Source: Bacteroidales bacterium UBA4347 (GTDB lineage Bacteria; Bacteroidota; Bacteroidia; Bacteroidales; P3). Taken from it: 14,941 nucleotides of DNA. The notes under the pieces are model-generated. The model had not been told where the DNA came from. It worked only from the letters and a program-made list of their open reading frames with translations, and ran no database searches. The DNA is taken from the NCBI GenBank assembly GCA_002394185.1, contig DGTB01000142.1:1-14941 (forward strand), read 5' to 3'. Below are positions 1 through 7,533 of this stretch, in pieces (the stretch's first letter is position 1; the number at the start of each line of letters is the position of its first letter). The translations under genes and the position numbers were made by a program.

Positions 1-1451
1 GCCATCACCTGGTCGTAGATGTACGCCTTGCGGGCGGCCTCGTAGACCTCCTCCTGCGAGGCGTCGGGACGGCCGTAGCGGATGTTCTCCTCGATGGTGC
101 CGCTGAAGATGTGGTTCTTCTGCAGCACGAGGCCGATGTTCTCGCGCAACGCCTGCGTGTCCCACTCGCCGAGGGGCACGCCGTCGAGGGTGATGGTGCC
201 GCTGTCGGGCGCGTAGAATTTGTCCAGCAGGTTGACGATGGTGCTCTTCCCTGCCCCGCTGAGGCCGACGAGGGCCGTGGTCTTGCCCGGCTCGATGGTC
301 ATCGAGAGGTCGCGGATGGCATGTGTGCCACCGGGATAGGTGAACTCCACGTTTTTCAGCTCGAAACGCCCCTGCACACGCTCTCCACTCTCCACTTTCC
401 ACTCTCCACTTTTTTCCACCTCGCCGTCGGCCTCCAACAGCCCGAAGAACCCCTCGGCATAGACCAGTGCGTCGTTGAGGTCGTCGTAGATACGGTGCAG
501 CTGGCGGATGGGAGCGCTGACGTTGGCGAAGAGCATCACGTGGTACATGATTTTGCCAATCGACATGCCCGGATAGTCCACCAGCACCAGGTAGGCCGTG
601 AGGATGATGATGAGCACGGTGCCAATCTGTTCCACGAAGGTCTTCAGCCCCTCGTAGAGGAACGAGATGCGGCGCGTCTGCATTTGCTGGTCGGTGCTCT
701 GCTCCTGCAGGGCGGCCTGCTTGGCGGCCTCCACGCGCTCGCGGTTGAACGACTTGATGACCCCCATGCTCTCGATGATGTTCAGTATGCCGTGGCTCAG
801 CTGCTGGTGGGTACCGAAGACGCGGTGGCGCCACCCCTTCATCCTCCGGCCCTGCACGGCGGTAATCCAGAAGTAGACCGGAATGATGACCGTGGCCACC
901 AGGCCCACATACACGTTGGCGGCATACATCAACGCCAGGGCCAGCACCGCGCTGGTGAAGAGCGGCAGAATGTCGATGAAGAAGTTCTTCACCGTGTTGC
1001 TCAGACTCATGATGCCGCGGTCGATGCGCGTCTGCAGCTTGCCGGGCTCGTTGCCCTCCTGACTGAAGAAGGCCATGCGGAAGGTCAGTATGCGGTCCAC
1101 CACCTGGAGCGAGAGGTCGCGGCTGACGTTGATGCGTATCTTCTCGCCGAAGATGCGCTGGCCGAAGGTGACCAGCGCCGCCAGCACCTCCTTGCCCAGC
1201 AGCACGGCACTGATAACGAGGAGTATCCTCGCCGCCGCACCCCACTGGAATCCGCCCTCGAGGTGCAGCAGGGCGTTGATGGCATCCACCGCGCGGTCCA
1301 GCACCACAGCGTTGACCTGCGCCATGAGCGACCCCACGAACGTCAGCACCAACGTCATGGCCAACAGCCACTTATAGGGCAGCACGAACGGCAGCAGCTT
1401 CCGCAGCAGTCCCCCGATGCCCATCTTGCTTTGTGTATTGTCCTGTTTCAT
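1..1451 (-). CDS. ABC exporter, fused membrane and ATPase domains (MsbA/multidrug type), 3' end outside window
   Basis: The gene reads leftward from the ATG at 1451; 483 codons lie in the window and the C-terminus is missing. Residues about 18-340 form an exporter-type membrane domain with several hydrophobic helices. The ATPase domain starts near residue 358 and shows Walker A GLSGAGKST (residues 396-404, Lys402) and a Q-loop with Gln444 in LVLQKNHIF. The ABC signature, Walker B and H-loop would lie beyond base 1, so they cannot be checked. Such half-transporters work as dimers in the inner membrane and export lipids, drugs or peptides; the substrate cannot be told from this sequence. The linker between the domains (about residues 344-357) is encoded by a heptanucleotide repeat, which is odd. 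The gene is divergent from the propeller-hydrolase pair and has its own promoter candidate. The family assignment is firm; the subfamily is not. Confidence 0.95.
   Translation of the reverse strand, partial: MKQDNTQSKMGIGGLLRKLLPFVLPYKWLLAMTLVLTFVGSLMAQVNAVVLDRAVDAINALLHLEGGFQWGAAARILLVISAVLLGKEVLAALVTFGQRIFGEKIRINVSRDLSLQVVDRILTFRMAFFSQEGNEPGKLQTRIDRGIMSLSNTVKNFFIDILPLFTSAVLALALMYAANVYVGLVATVIIPVYFWITAVQGRRMKGWRHRVFGTHQQLSHGILNIIESMGVIKSFNRERVEAAKQAALQEQSTDQQMQTRRISFLYEGLKTFVEQIGTVLIIILTAYLVLVDYPGMSIGKIMYHVMLFANVSAPIRQLHRIYDDLNDALVYAEGFFGLLEADGEVEKSGEWKVESGERVQGRFELKNVEFTYPGGTHAIRDLSMTIEPGKTTALVGLSGAGKSTIVNLLDKFYAPDSGTITLDGVPLGEWDTQALRENIGLVLQKNHIFSGTIEENIRYGRPDASQEEVYEAARKAYIYDQVM
382..419 (-). 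repeat. Heptanucleotide tandem repeat GTGGARA inside the ABC exporter gene
   Basis: Read on the coding strand, four contiguous 7-base units of GTGGARA occupy 382-409, and a fifth GTGGAAA lies three bases upstream (413-419). The repeat is translated in the linker between membrane and ATPase domains as a Val/Glu/Lys/Ser/Gly-rich segment. Because 7 is not a multiple of 3, gain or loss of one unit would shift the frame ahead of the ATPase domain. In the present state the frame is open. Confidence 0.85.
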
Positions 1452-1463
1452 AATTTCCGGCTG

Positions 1464-1494
1464 CAAAAATACACAAAATGTTTCACATGATAAA
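1464..1494 (-). promoter_or_regulatory. Candidate Bacteroidota promoter for the ABC exporter gene
   Basis: On the minus strand TATTTTTG (1471 to 1464) matches the -7 consensus TAnnTTTG exactly, and TTTA (1494 to 1491) stands 19 bases upstream where TTTG is expected, one base off. Transcription would begin only about ten bases before the ATG at 1451, giving a very short leader. Confidence 0.5.
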
Positions 1495-1520
1495 TTTTTA
1501 ATTCCAAAACCGCATCTTCA

Positions 1521-1622
1521 CCCCCCTCCCACCCTGCCAACACCCTGCCACCACCCTACCATCTCCCACCATGGTAGGACTTGGGTAGGAGTTGGTAAGG
1601 AGTTGGTAAGGACTTGGTAAGT
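1521..1622 (+). repeat. Intergenic hairpin repeat, copy 1
   Basis: A C-rich left half (1521-1570) is followed by a G-rich right half (1571-1622) that is roughly its reverse complement. The right half repeats a 10-11 base unit close to GGTAAGGAGTT. A second copy lies at 11336-11420: 16 bases of the left arm (1521-1536 and 11336-11351) and 30 bases of the right arm (1584-1613 and 11366-11395) are identical, while the middle differs. Its place between two divergent promoters argues against a simple terminator. It has no coding potential that I recognise. Confidence 0.75.
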
Positions 1623-1707
1623 GGATTACAGGTAGTTAGCGTTTCTCGGTTTTTTCACGGTTTTCTATCTGTTATTCGATAAAAAAATCATTGGTTTACG
1701 TTCCGTA

Positions 1708-1739
1708 TTTGGCGGGATGGATTTTTTTGCGTAAATTTG
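1708..1739 (+). promoter_or_regulatory. Bacteroidota promoter for the propeller-hydrolase pair
   Basis: TTTG at 1708-1711, a 20-base spacer, then TAAATTTG at 1732-1739 match the Bacteroidota housekeeping promoter (-33 TTTG, -7 TAnnTTTG) exactly. The expected transcript start is near 1745, leaving about 20 bases before the ATG at 1764. This also argues against an in-frame upstream TTG start at 1737, which lies inside the -7 element. Confidence 0.7.
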
Positions 1740-1763
1740 CATTTCGAAAAAAAGTGCACTTTT

Positions 1764-4010
1764 ATGAAAAAATCCATCCTGATCATCGCCCTTCTGCTGG
1801 CCACCGTCGCCCAGGGGCAGCAGCGCGACCGGCGCGTGGACCTCACCATTTCCTGCGGCTACCGCATCGACCTCTCCACCACCGGGCGGCTGTGGATTGG
1901 CACACGCTGCGGCGATATCTTCACAGCCGACAGCATCGGCGCCACATGGCGCACAGCAATAAAGGACGAAGACCCGATGCACATTGGAGGAGCCACTCTT
2001 GAACGCATAGCCGCCTTCGGCGACGACATCGCCGTGGCAGCAGGCTATATGCACGGTGGGGACTACGTGCTGCGCACCACCACCGGCGGCGCCGTGTGGG
2101 ACACTGTGCAGGTGGACACGAACCTCGTCTGGGTGCATGGCTTCTGCTACCATGCCGACGGGCGAATGTGGATGGCGGCAGCCAGTGGCCGCCAGTACGA
2201 GTGCATGGCCTACAGCACCGACCGCGGGCAATCCTTCACCACGTTGATGCCCCCGTTTGCAGACCCCAACGACGACGAGGGGGGCGTTGAAGAACTCTAC
2301 ATGGTCACCGCCGACAGCGGCTTTGCCGGCACCTATGGCGGAGGCATCTACTCCACCTCCGACAACTGGCGCACCGCCCACCGATGGGCAAACCCGATAG
2401 AACAGGGGCTGATGGAGAAGGATAACTACTCTGACTCGTGGGTGAACCGCATCCGCCCCTGGCGCGGATGGCTCATCGCCACCTTGAGCCAAAGCACATT
2501 CTGCACCCCAATGGGAAGCTCTCCTAAATGGCAAACACTGCCCTGGGCCACCTATGAGGTGGATACCGTCAGCGGCAACCTTTGGGCCGTCACCGACAGC
2601 GGACAGTTGCTTTACCTGACCGACATGAACCACCACCGATTGGTACTTGACAGGGTGGACGGAAGCATCATCGGCACCCTCGGCGGAAGTATTTACCTGC
2701 GCACCCTGAAAGGTGTGGTGCGTGTGTCGCCCGACGGCCGGACCGACACCTGCGGTTTCTACACCGAAGAGAAAACCCTCGACGAGGTGTTCGACGAAAA
2801 GTATCTACCCACCTTCAGCCATGGCGGCCGCCTGTGGCGCACCGACGGCACGAGCATCTACCTGCAGGATGTCCTGGGGTGGTACCGCGTGGCCAAGCCC
2901 CTTGGCATTCGGGAGATGCACCCCGACCCCGACCGCGAGGACCGCGTCGTCATCCTGCGCGGCGACGGCATGAACTACAGCATCGACACCGCCGGCCGCA
3001 TCGAACCCTACACCTACCGCCAGCCGCTGGCCCGCTTCCTCGAGAGCGGCCTGAAGAGCGTGGGAATCCAGACTTACAAGGGCGGTTGCTTCCACTTCGA
3101 CGAGCAACTCATCACCTACACCCGCAACGGCGACCTCCTGCGTGAAACGGAGAACACCGTCGAGAACAAACGGCACACCAAACGCACCTTCCCCGTCGAG
3201 GTGCTGGAGAGCTCGCTGAGGCGCCTGGGCGAGGTGTACGACCGCTTCCCCACGGCCGCCGACTTCGGCCTGCAGGAGGGCGAGGTGGACCTGCACAAGG
3301 CATTTGCGCGCGTCGGCGGCTGCACCAGCTATAGCGGCTACCGTATCACCTTCGTCAACCGCCAGGGCGACACCCTGCGGGTCAACGGCAACAGCGATGC
3401 CGACTGCGGCGAGTATTTCCCCTGGATGCTGCCCATGAAAGTCGCTGGCGGAGGCGAGAGCTTCGTCACCTACCAGCCCCTGCTGTGGCAGACCCTGCGG
3501 CCCATGATGCCGGAGGGCATGATGCACCGCCGCTTCCTGAACAACAACAGCCTCTTCGACCTGCGTCCCTGCGACCTGCTCTTCTTCCCCGACACCGCCG
3601 CAACGGGCGAGTATACACATGTGGCCTTGGTGGAGAGTGTGGACGACACGGTGTGGATCATCGACGCCACACCACAGAACGGCGTCAGCCGCCGCCCTTT
3701 CCTGCGCACAGAATATGACGGAGACCTCTTGCCCGACGTGTACCGCTTCGAGCACACCTATTTCTACTTCGACTCGGTGCTTGCCCGTGCCCGAGCCTTC
3801 ATCGGACAGCCCTACGACAACGACTTCCTGCCCGACAACGGCGCCCTCTACGACTCCGAACTCATCTACGAGTGCTACCTCGACGATGTCAATGAAGACA
3901 AAACCGACCGTCATCTCTTAGAGGCCACACCCATGCATCGGCGCAACAAAAACGTCATGGGCACCACCCCGACAAGCCTCTCACAATCGAAATGTTTACG
4001 TGAGCTATAA
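1764..4010 (+). CDS. Secreted Asp-box propeller protein with degenerate permuted papain-like (YiiX/C92) domain; probable pseudoenzyme
   Basis: 748 residues. A Sec signal peptide (MKKSILIIALLLATVAQG, then QQ) supports the ATG at 1764, just below a perfect promoter. Residues about 35-330 contain Asp-box-like motifs such as ADSIGATW and STDRGQSF (near 150), typical of sialidase-like beta-propellers. A middle region of about 330-595 is conserved with the next gene but unrecognised. Residues about 601-730 resemble the YiiX/YebB permuted NlpC/P60 family (Pfam C92): DLLFF, then His619 in YTHVALV. The nucleophile position reads LYDSEL, with Asp697 where the paralogue has Cys. Compared with the paralogue it also has Cys603 for the Gly of the GD motif, lacks about 8 residues before the His, and lacks about 21 residues near the C-terminus. 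The frame is intact throughout, so I infer a maintained pseudoenzyme rather than a decaying gene. Ligand and substrate are unknown. Confidence 0.85.
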   Translation: MKKSILIIALLLATVAQGQQRDRRVDLTISCGYRIDLSTTGRLWIGTRCGDIFTADSIGATWRTAIKDEDPMHIGGATLERIAAFGDDIAVAAGYMHGGDYVLRTTTGGAVWDTVQVDTNLVWVHGFCYHADGRMWMAAASGRQYECMAYSTDRGQSFTTLMPPFADPNDDEGGVEELYMVTADSGFAGTYGGGIYSTSDNWRTAHRWANPIEQGLMEKDNYSDSWVNRIRPWRGWLIATLSQSTFCTPMGSSPKWQTLPWATYEVDTVSGNLWAVTDSGQLLYLTDMNHHRLVLDRVDGSIIGTLGGSIYLRTLKGVVRVSPDGRTDTCGFYTEEKTLDEVFDEKYLPTFSHGGRLWRTDGTSIYLQDVLGWYRVAKPLGIREMHPDPDREDRVVILRGDGMNYSIDTAGRIEPYTYRQPLARFLESGLKSVGIQTYKGGCFHFDEQLITYTRNGDLLRETENTVENKRHTKRTFPVEVLESSLRRLGEVYDRFPTAADFGLQEGEVDLHKAFARVGGCTSYSGYRITFVNRQGDTLRVNGNSDADCGEYFPWMLPMKVAGGGESFVTYQPLLWQTLRPMMPEGMMHRRFLNNNSLFDLRPCDLLFFPDTAATGEYTHVALVESVDDTVWIIDATPQNGVSRRPFLRTEYDGDLLPDVYRFEHTYFYFDSVLARARAFIGQPYDNDFLPDNGALYDSELIYECYLDDVNEDKTDRHLLEATPMHRRNKNVMGTTPTSLSQSKCLREL

Positions 4011-4017
4011 AAAGATT

Positions 4018-6396
4018 ATGAAAAAGACCATCCTGATCATCATCGCCACACTTATGGCCGCAGGGCAAATACAGGCCCAGCAGCGCGACCGGCGCGTGGA
4101 CCTTGAAGTGCAATGCGGACGCAAAGCCTCGGTGGCGCCCGACGGTTCGATTTGGATCTGCACCATGTGCGGCGAAGTCTACAAGGCCGACGGCATCGGC
4201 ACCTCGTGGCGCACGCTGATGAAGAAGAAAGACATCTGGAGCGACATCCATCTGGAATGTGTGGTGCCCTTCGACCGCAACACCGCCGTGACGATGGGCT
4301 TCAAGGAGTACCTGCTGCGTACCTCGACGGGCGACACCGTATGGGAGCGCATCCCCTACAAGAGCTTGAAGGGGCAGGAGTGGTTCCACCCCGGATGGCG
4401 CGGAGCGGGCGGACGGATGTGGGCAGGCTCGCAGGACGGCCTGCTGCTCTTCAGCGCCGACAGCGGCCGCACCTTCACCACCCTGCGCGACACCGCCTTC
4501 GAACGCAAGCAGGGCATCGACGACATCTACATGCTCAGCGCCGACAGCGGATGGATTGCCGGACACGGCAACCGCATCTATTCCACCACCGACAACTGGC
4601 GCACCGTACGCCGATGGGCAACACCCCTCGACCAGAAACTCTATACCGTCACCGACCCGCACGACCAATACTGGGTGAACCGCGTGCGGACGTGGAACGC
4701 GACCGATAGGGAGCGAACCAATACTTTCCGGCAAAACTACCTGCTGGTGCATGAGGCCTACTGGAGCTTCATCACCCCCCTGGGCGACACCCTACATTGG
4801 CAGCGCACACCCTTCAACCTGCAGCCCGACTTCGAGGTGGACACCGCCACAGGGCGCCTCTGGGCACGCGACAGCGTGGGGCACATGGTGGTGTTCTTCA
4901 GCCCTCAACGGTGGAAGACCTTCGATCTGCAAGCCATGCAGATTGCCGGCATCCACCAAGGGCGCGCCTACTGCCTGACGGCGTGGGGCATCGTGGCCAT
5001 CGACACCGCCGGCCGCATGGACACCTGCGGCTTTTACACCGAAGAGATGACCCTCGACGAGGTGTTCGACGAAAAGACGGCCAAATACGGCAAGTATGCA
5101 GCTGAGTATCTACCCACCTTCAGCCATGGCGGCCGCTTGTGGCGCACCGACGGCACGAGCATCTACCTGCAGGATGCCCTGGGCTGGTACCGCATAGCCA
5201 AACCCCTTGGCATCAGCGCAATGCACCCCGACCCCGACCGCGAGGACCGCGTCATCATCCTGCGCGGCGAAAAGAACTACAGCGTCGACACCGCCGGACG
5301 CATCGAGCCCTACACCTACCGCCAACCCATGACCCGCTTCCTCGAAAGCGGCCTGCAGGGCGTGCAGATAACCACCTACTACACAGGATGCTTCCACCAC
5401 GAAGACCACACCATTGCCTACACCCGCGACGGCGACCGCCTGCGCGAGACGAAGAACACCATAGACAGCAATCGCTGGGTTTCCCGCCACTTCCCTGCCG
5501 ACACGCTGGAGCGCGCCCTGATGCGGCTGGGCAAAGCCTACAGCCTCTTCCCCACCCCCGCCGACTTCGGCCTTCAGGAAGGCGATGTGAACCTGGAAAA
5601 AGTACTCTTGTACGAGCCCTACGGATGCACCAGCGGCGCCGGCTATAACATCCTCTTCATCAACGGCAAGGGCGACACCTTGCAGGCATACGGCAGCAGC
5701 TACAAGGAGTGCGGCGACTACTTCCCTTGGATGCTCCCCATGCGTTTCGCGGGAAGCCACATGGCCTTCGTCACCTACCAGCCCCTCCTGTGGCAGGCCC
5801 TACGGCCCATGATGCCCGAAGGCATGAGGCTCCGCAGCTTCCTCAGCAACAGCAGCCTCGTCGACCTGCGGCCGGGCGACCTGCTCTTCTTCAGCGAGGA
5901 GGGCGCCATGGGCAACGCCATCAAAGCCAGCACGGGCGAGTACACCCACGTGGCGCTGGTGGAGAGCGTGGACGACACGGTGTGGATCATCGACGCCACG
6001 CAGCGCTACGGCGTCAGCCGCCGCCCGCTCACAACAAAGTATGGCAGCAGCGACTTCCCCGATGTCTACCGCTTCAGGGACGGCTGCTTCTCCATCGACT
6101 CTGTCCTTGCCCGCGCCCGCTCGTTCATCGGCCAACCCTACGACAACGCCTTCCTGCCCGACAACGGCGCCCTCTACTGCTCGGAGCTGGTCTACGAAGT
6201 CTTCCTCAACGACTGCAGCGACAAAGGCAAGCACCTCATAGAGGCCAAGCCCATGAACTGGCGCGACAAGAACGGGAACCTGCCGAAATACTGGAAGAAA
6301 CACTTCAAGAAGCTGGGCATGCCGGTGCCCGAAGGCGTCCCCGGCACCAACCCCACCGACCTCAGCCGCTCGCCCATGCTGAACAAAGTCCTTTAG
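4018..6396 (+). CDS. Secreted Asp-box propeller protein with intact permuted papain-like (YiiX/C92) hydrolase domain
   Basis: 792 residues, paralogous over its whole length to the gene before it, whose stop lies 7 bases upstream; the two are surely one transcript. A GTG at 4000 is also in frame, but the ATG at 4018 gives a clean signal peptide (MKKTILIIIATLMAAGQIQA, then QQ) that aligns with the paralogue. Asp-box motifs such as FSADSGRTF (near residue 145) point to a beta-propeller front. The C-terminal domain (about 618-760) has the permuted order of YiiX/YebB cysteine hydrolases: PGDLLFF with Gly620, an AIKAS segment, His644 in YTHVALV, IIDA, then Cys721 in LYCSELVYEVF. Known relatives cleave amide or ester bonds in cell wall or lipid substrates; the substrate here is unknown. 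It carries a 30-base in-frame segment (5077-5106) absent from its partner. A periplasmic or surface location is inferred. Confidence 0.87.
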   Translation: MKKTILIIIATLMAAGQIQAQQRDRRVDLEVQCGRKASVAPDGSIWICTMCGEVYKADGIGTSWRTLMKKKDIWSDIHLECVVPFDRNTAVTMGFKEYLLRTSTGDTVWERIPYKSLKGQEWFHPGWRGAGGRMWAGSQDGLLLFSADSGRTFTTLRDTAFERKQGIDDIYMLSADSGWIAGHGNRIYSTTDNWRTVRRWATPLDQKLYTVTDPHDQYWVNRVRTWNATDRERTNTFRQNYLLVHEAYWSFITPLGDTLHWQRTPFNLQPDFEVDTATGRLWARDSVGHMVVFFSPQRWKTFDLQAMQIAGIHQGRAYCLTAWGIVAIDTAGRMDTCGFYTEEMTLDEVFDEKTAKYGKYAAEYLPTFSHGGRLWRTDGTSIYLQDALGWYRIAKPLGISAMHPDPDREDRVIILRGEKNYSVDTAGRIEPYTYRQPMTRFLESGLQGVQITTYYTGCFHHEDHTIAYTRDGDRLRETKNTIDSNRWVSRHFPADTLERALMRLGKAYSLFPTPADFGLQEGDVNLEKVLLYEPYGCTSGAGYNILFINGKGDTLQAYGSSYKECGDYFPWMLPMRFAGSHMAFVTYQPLLWQALRPMMPEGMRLRSFLSNSSLVDLRPGDLLFFSEEGAMGNAIKASTGEYTHVALVESVDDTVWIIDATQRYGVSRRPLTTKYGSSDFPDVYRFRDGCFSIDSVLARARSFIGQPYDNAFLPDNGALYCSELVYEVFLNDCSDKGKHLIEAKPMNWRDKNGNLPKYWKKHFKKLGMPVPEGVPGTNPTDLSRSPMLNKVL

Positions 6397-6460
6397 GCAT
6401 GGCACAATAAACAAACCCTTGCCGCGTTAATAGTGCACGAACAAACAAAACATACCGAAC

Positions 6461-6967
6461 ATGAAACCTATCGTAAGCATCATCATGGGCTCCACCTCCG
6501 ACCTGCCGGTCATGGAGAAAGCCTGTCAGTTCTTTGAAGAAATGGAGATACCCTTCGAGGTCAACGCCCTCTCGGCGCACCGCACCCCGCAGGAGGTCTC
6601 CGACTTTGCCCGCCAGGCCCAGGGCCGCGGCATCCGCGTCATCATCGCCGGTGCCGGCATGGCCGCCGCGCTGCCCGGCGTCATCGCCGCCGAAACGCCC
6701 CTGCCCGTCATCGGCGTGCCCATCAAAGGCTCCTGCCTCGAGGGCCTCGACGCCACCTTCGCCATCATGCAGATGCCTCCGGGAATCCCCGTGGCCACCA
6801 TGGCCATCAACGGTGCCCAGAACGCCGCCATCCTGGCCATGCAGATGCTCGCCCTGGCCGACGACACGCTCATGCAGAAGCTCGTCAGCTACAAGGCTGG
6901 CCTCAAGAAGAAAATAGTCAAGGCCAACGAGGAGCTGGCCAAACTGGAATACAAATTCAAATGCTAA
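6461..6967 (+). CDS. purE: N5-carboxyaminoimidazole ribonucleotide mutase, class I PurE
   Basis: PurE moves the carboxyl group of N5-CAIR to C4 of the imidazole ring, giving CAIR in cytosolic de novo purine synthesis. The 168-residue length is normal for the class I enzyme, which forms an octamer. Visible motifs are GSTSD (residues 10-14), SAHRTP with the active-site His40, LPVIGVP (81-87) and QMPPGIPVAT. The loop that reads AAHLPG in E. coli reads AAALPG here; I recall the same change in other Bacteroidota PurE proteins, so I do not take it as loss of function. The gene starts 65 bases after the hydrolase stop, with no clear promoter motif in the gap, so read-through is possible. A lipoprotein gene follows after 7 bases. 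No purK or other pur gene is in the window. Confidence 0.96.
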   Translation: MKPIVSIIMGSTSDLPVMEKACQFFEEMEIPFEVNALSAHRTPQEVSDFARQAQGRGIRVIIAGAGMAAALPGVIAAETPLPVIGVPIKGSCLEGLDATFAIMQMPPGIPVATMAINGAQNAAILAMQMLALADDTLMQKLVSYKAGLKKKIVKANEELAKLEYKFKC

Positions 6968-6974
6968 AACCGGT

Positions 6975-7532
6975 ATGAAGAACATCTGGAGAACACTCGT
7001 CGCCGTAATGCTGATAGGCTCCATGGCAGCCTGCGGCGACAAGGACAACGACAACGACGACGCCCCCGACACCGTCTCCGGCGCCACCACCCACGAGGAG
7101 GACATGGCCAAAGGCCGCATCGGCACCGGCACCTTCATCAACTACGACGGCACCACCGTCAGCAACGCCTACGGCATCGACTTCAACAAGGACGGACAGC
7201 TGGAGTTCCGCATCAGCGACGACCGCAAGTATGTCAGCTACGTGTGGAGCGAGAACGGCAACAACATCGCCAACGCCGAGAACCAGTGGGACATCATCGA
7301 GCCCATGGCCAAAGGCGCCTCGGTCTATTCCGGCTGCCGCTGGGAAGGCCAGGGCGACGCCATGCTGCCCGCCAACCTGCCGGAGAAATTCTATGTCGGC
7401 TTCCGCATCCGCCTGGGCGACACCATCCACTACGGCTGGGCCAAGGTGGAATACGAGAACGGCACCCTGGAATGGGACAAATGCGCCTACAACACCGTCC
7501 CCAACATCACCGCCTTCTGCGGCGAGGACTGA
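6975..7532 (+). CDS. Small lipoprotein, probably surface exposed; function unknown
   Basis: 185 residues with a lipoprotein signal peptide ending in SMAAC (Cys20). The mature N-terminus reads CGDKDNDNDD; acidic residues just after the Cys act as a surface-export signal in Bacteroidota lipoproteins, so an outer-leaflet location is likely. The rest is a soluble, probably beta-rich domain with an Asp/Asn loop (DFNKDG, reminiscent of calcium-binding loops) and a segment HYGWAKVEYENGTLEW that recalls secreted Bacteroidota domains with a YYGW-type motif. I do not recognise a named family. The start lies 7 bases after the purE stop, so it is likely on the same transcript. It converges on the AraC gene with one base between the two stop codons. 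Confidence 0.8.
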   Translation: MKNIWRTLVAVMLIGSMAACGDKDNDNDDAPDTVSGATTHEEDMAKGRIGTGTFINYDGTTVSNAYGIDFNKDGQLEFRISDDRKYVSYVWSENGNNIANAENQWDIIEPMAKGASVYSGCRWEGQGDAMLPANLPEKFYVGFRIRLGDTIHYGWAKVEYENGTLEWDKCAYNTVPNITAFCGED

Positions 7533-7533
7533 G

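Larger units (their letters stand above)
1452..1763. other. Divergent intergenic region, 312 bases
   Basis: This gene-free stretch separates the leftward ABC gene from the rightward propeller-hydrolase genes. It holds the leftward promoter candidate (1464-1494), the C-rich/G-rich repeat element (1521-1622), a T- and A-rich segment (about 1640-1690) and the rightward promoter (1708-1739). Short open frames cross it but have no recognisable content. Confidence 0.8.

Noticed and set aside
111..1490. Plus-strand open frame of 459 codons across the ABC exporter gene
   Set aside because: The minus strand gives a full ABC exporter with Walker A and Q-loop; the plus-strand product has no recognisable content.
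2805..3914. Minus-strand open frame of 369 codons opposite the first propeller-hydrolase gene
   Set aside because: A similar-looking shadow lies opposite the paralogous gene at 5110-5760, as expected if it merely mirrors the conserved plus-strand coding.
4000..4017. GTG start for the second propeller-hydrolase gene, overlapping the end of the first
   Set aside because: The ATG at 4018 begins a signal peptide that aligns with the paralogue's MKK start; the GTG adds six residues with no support.
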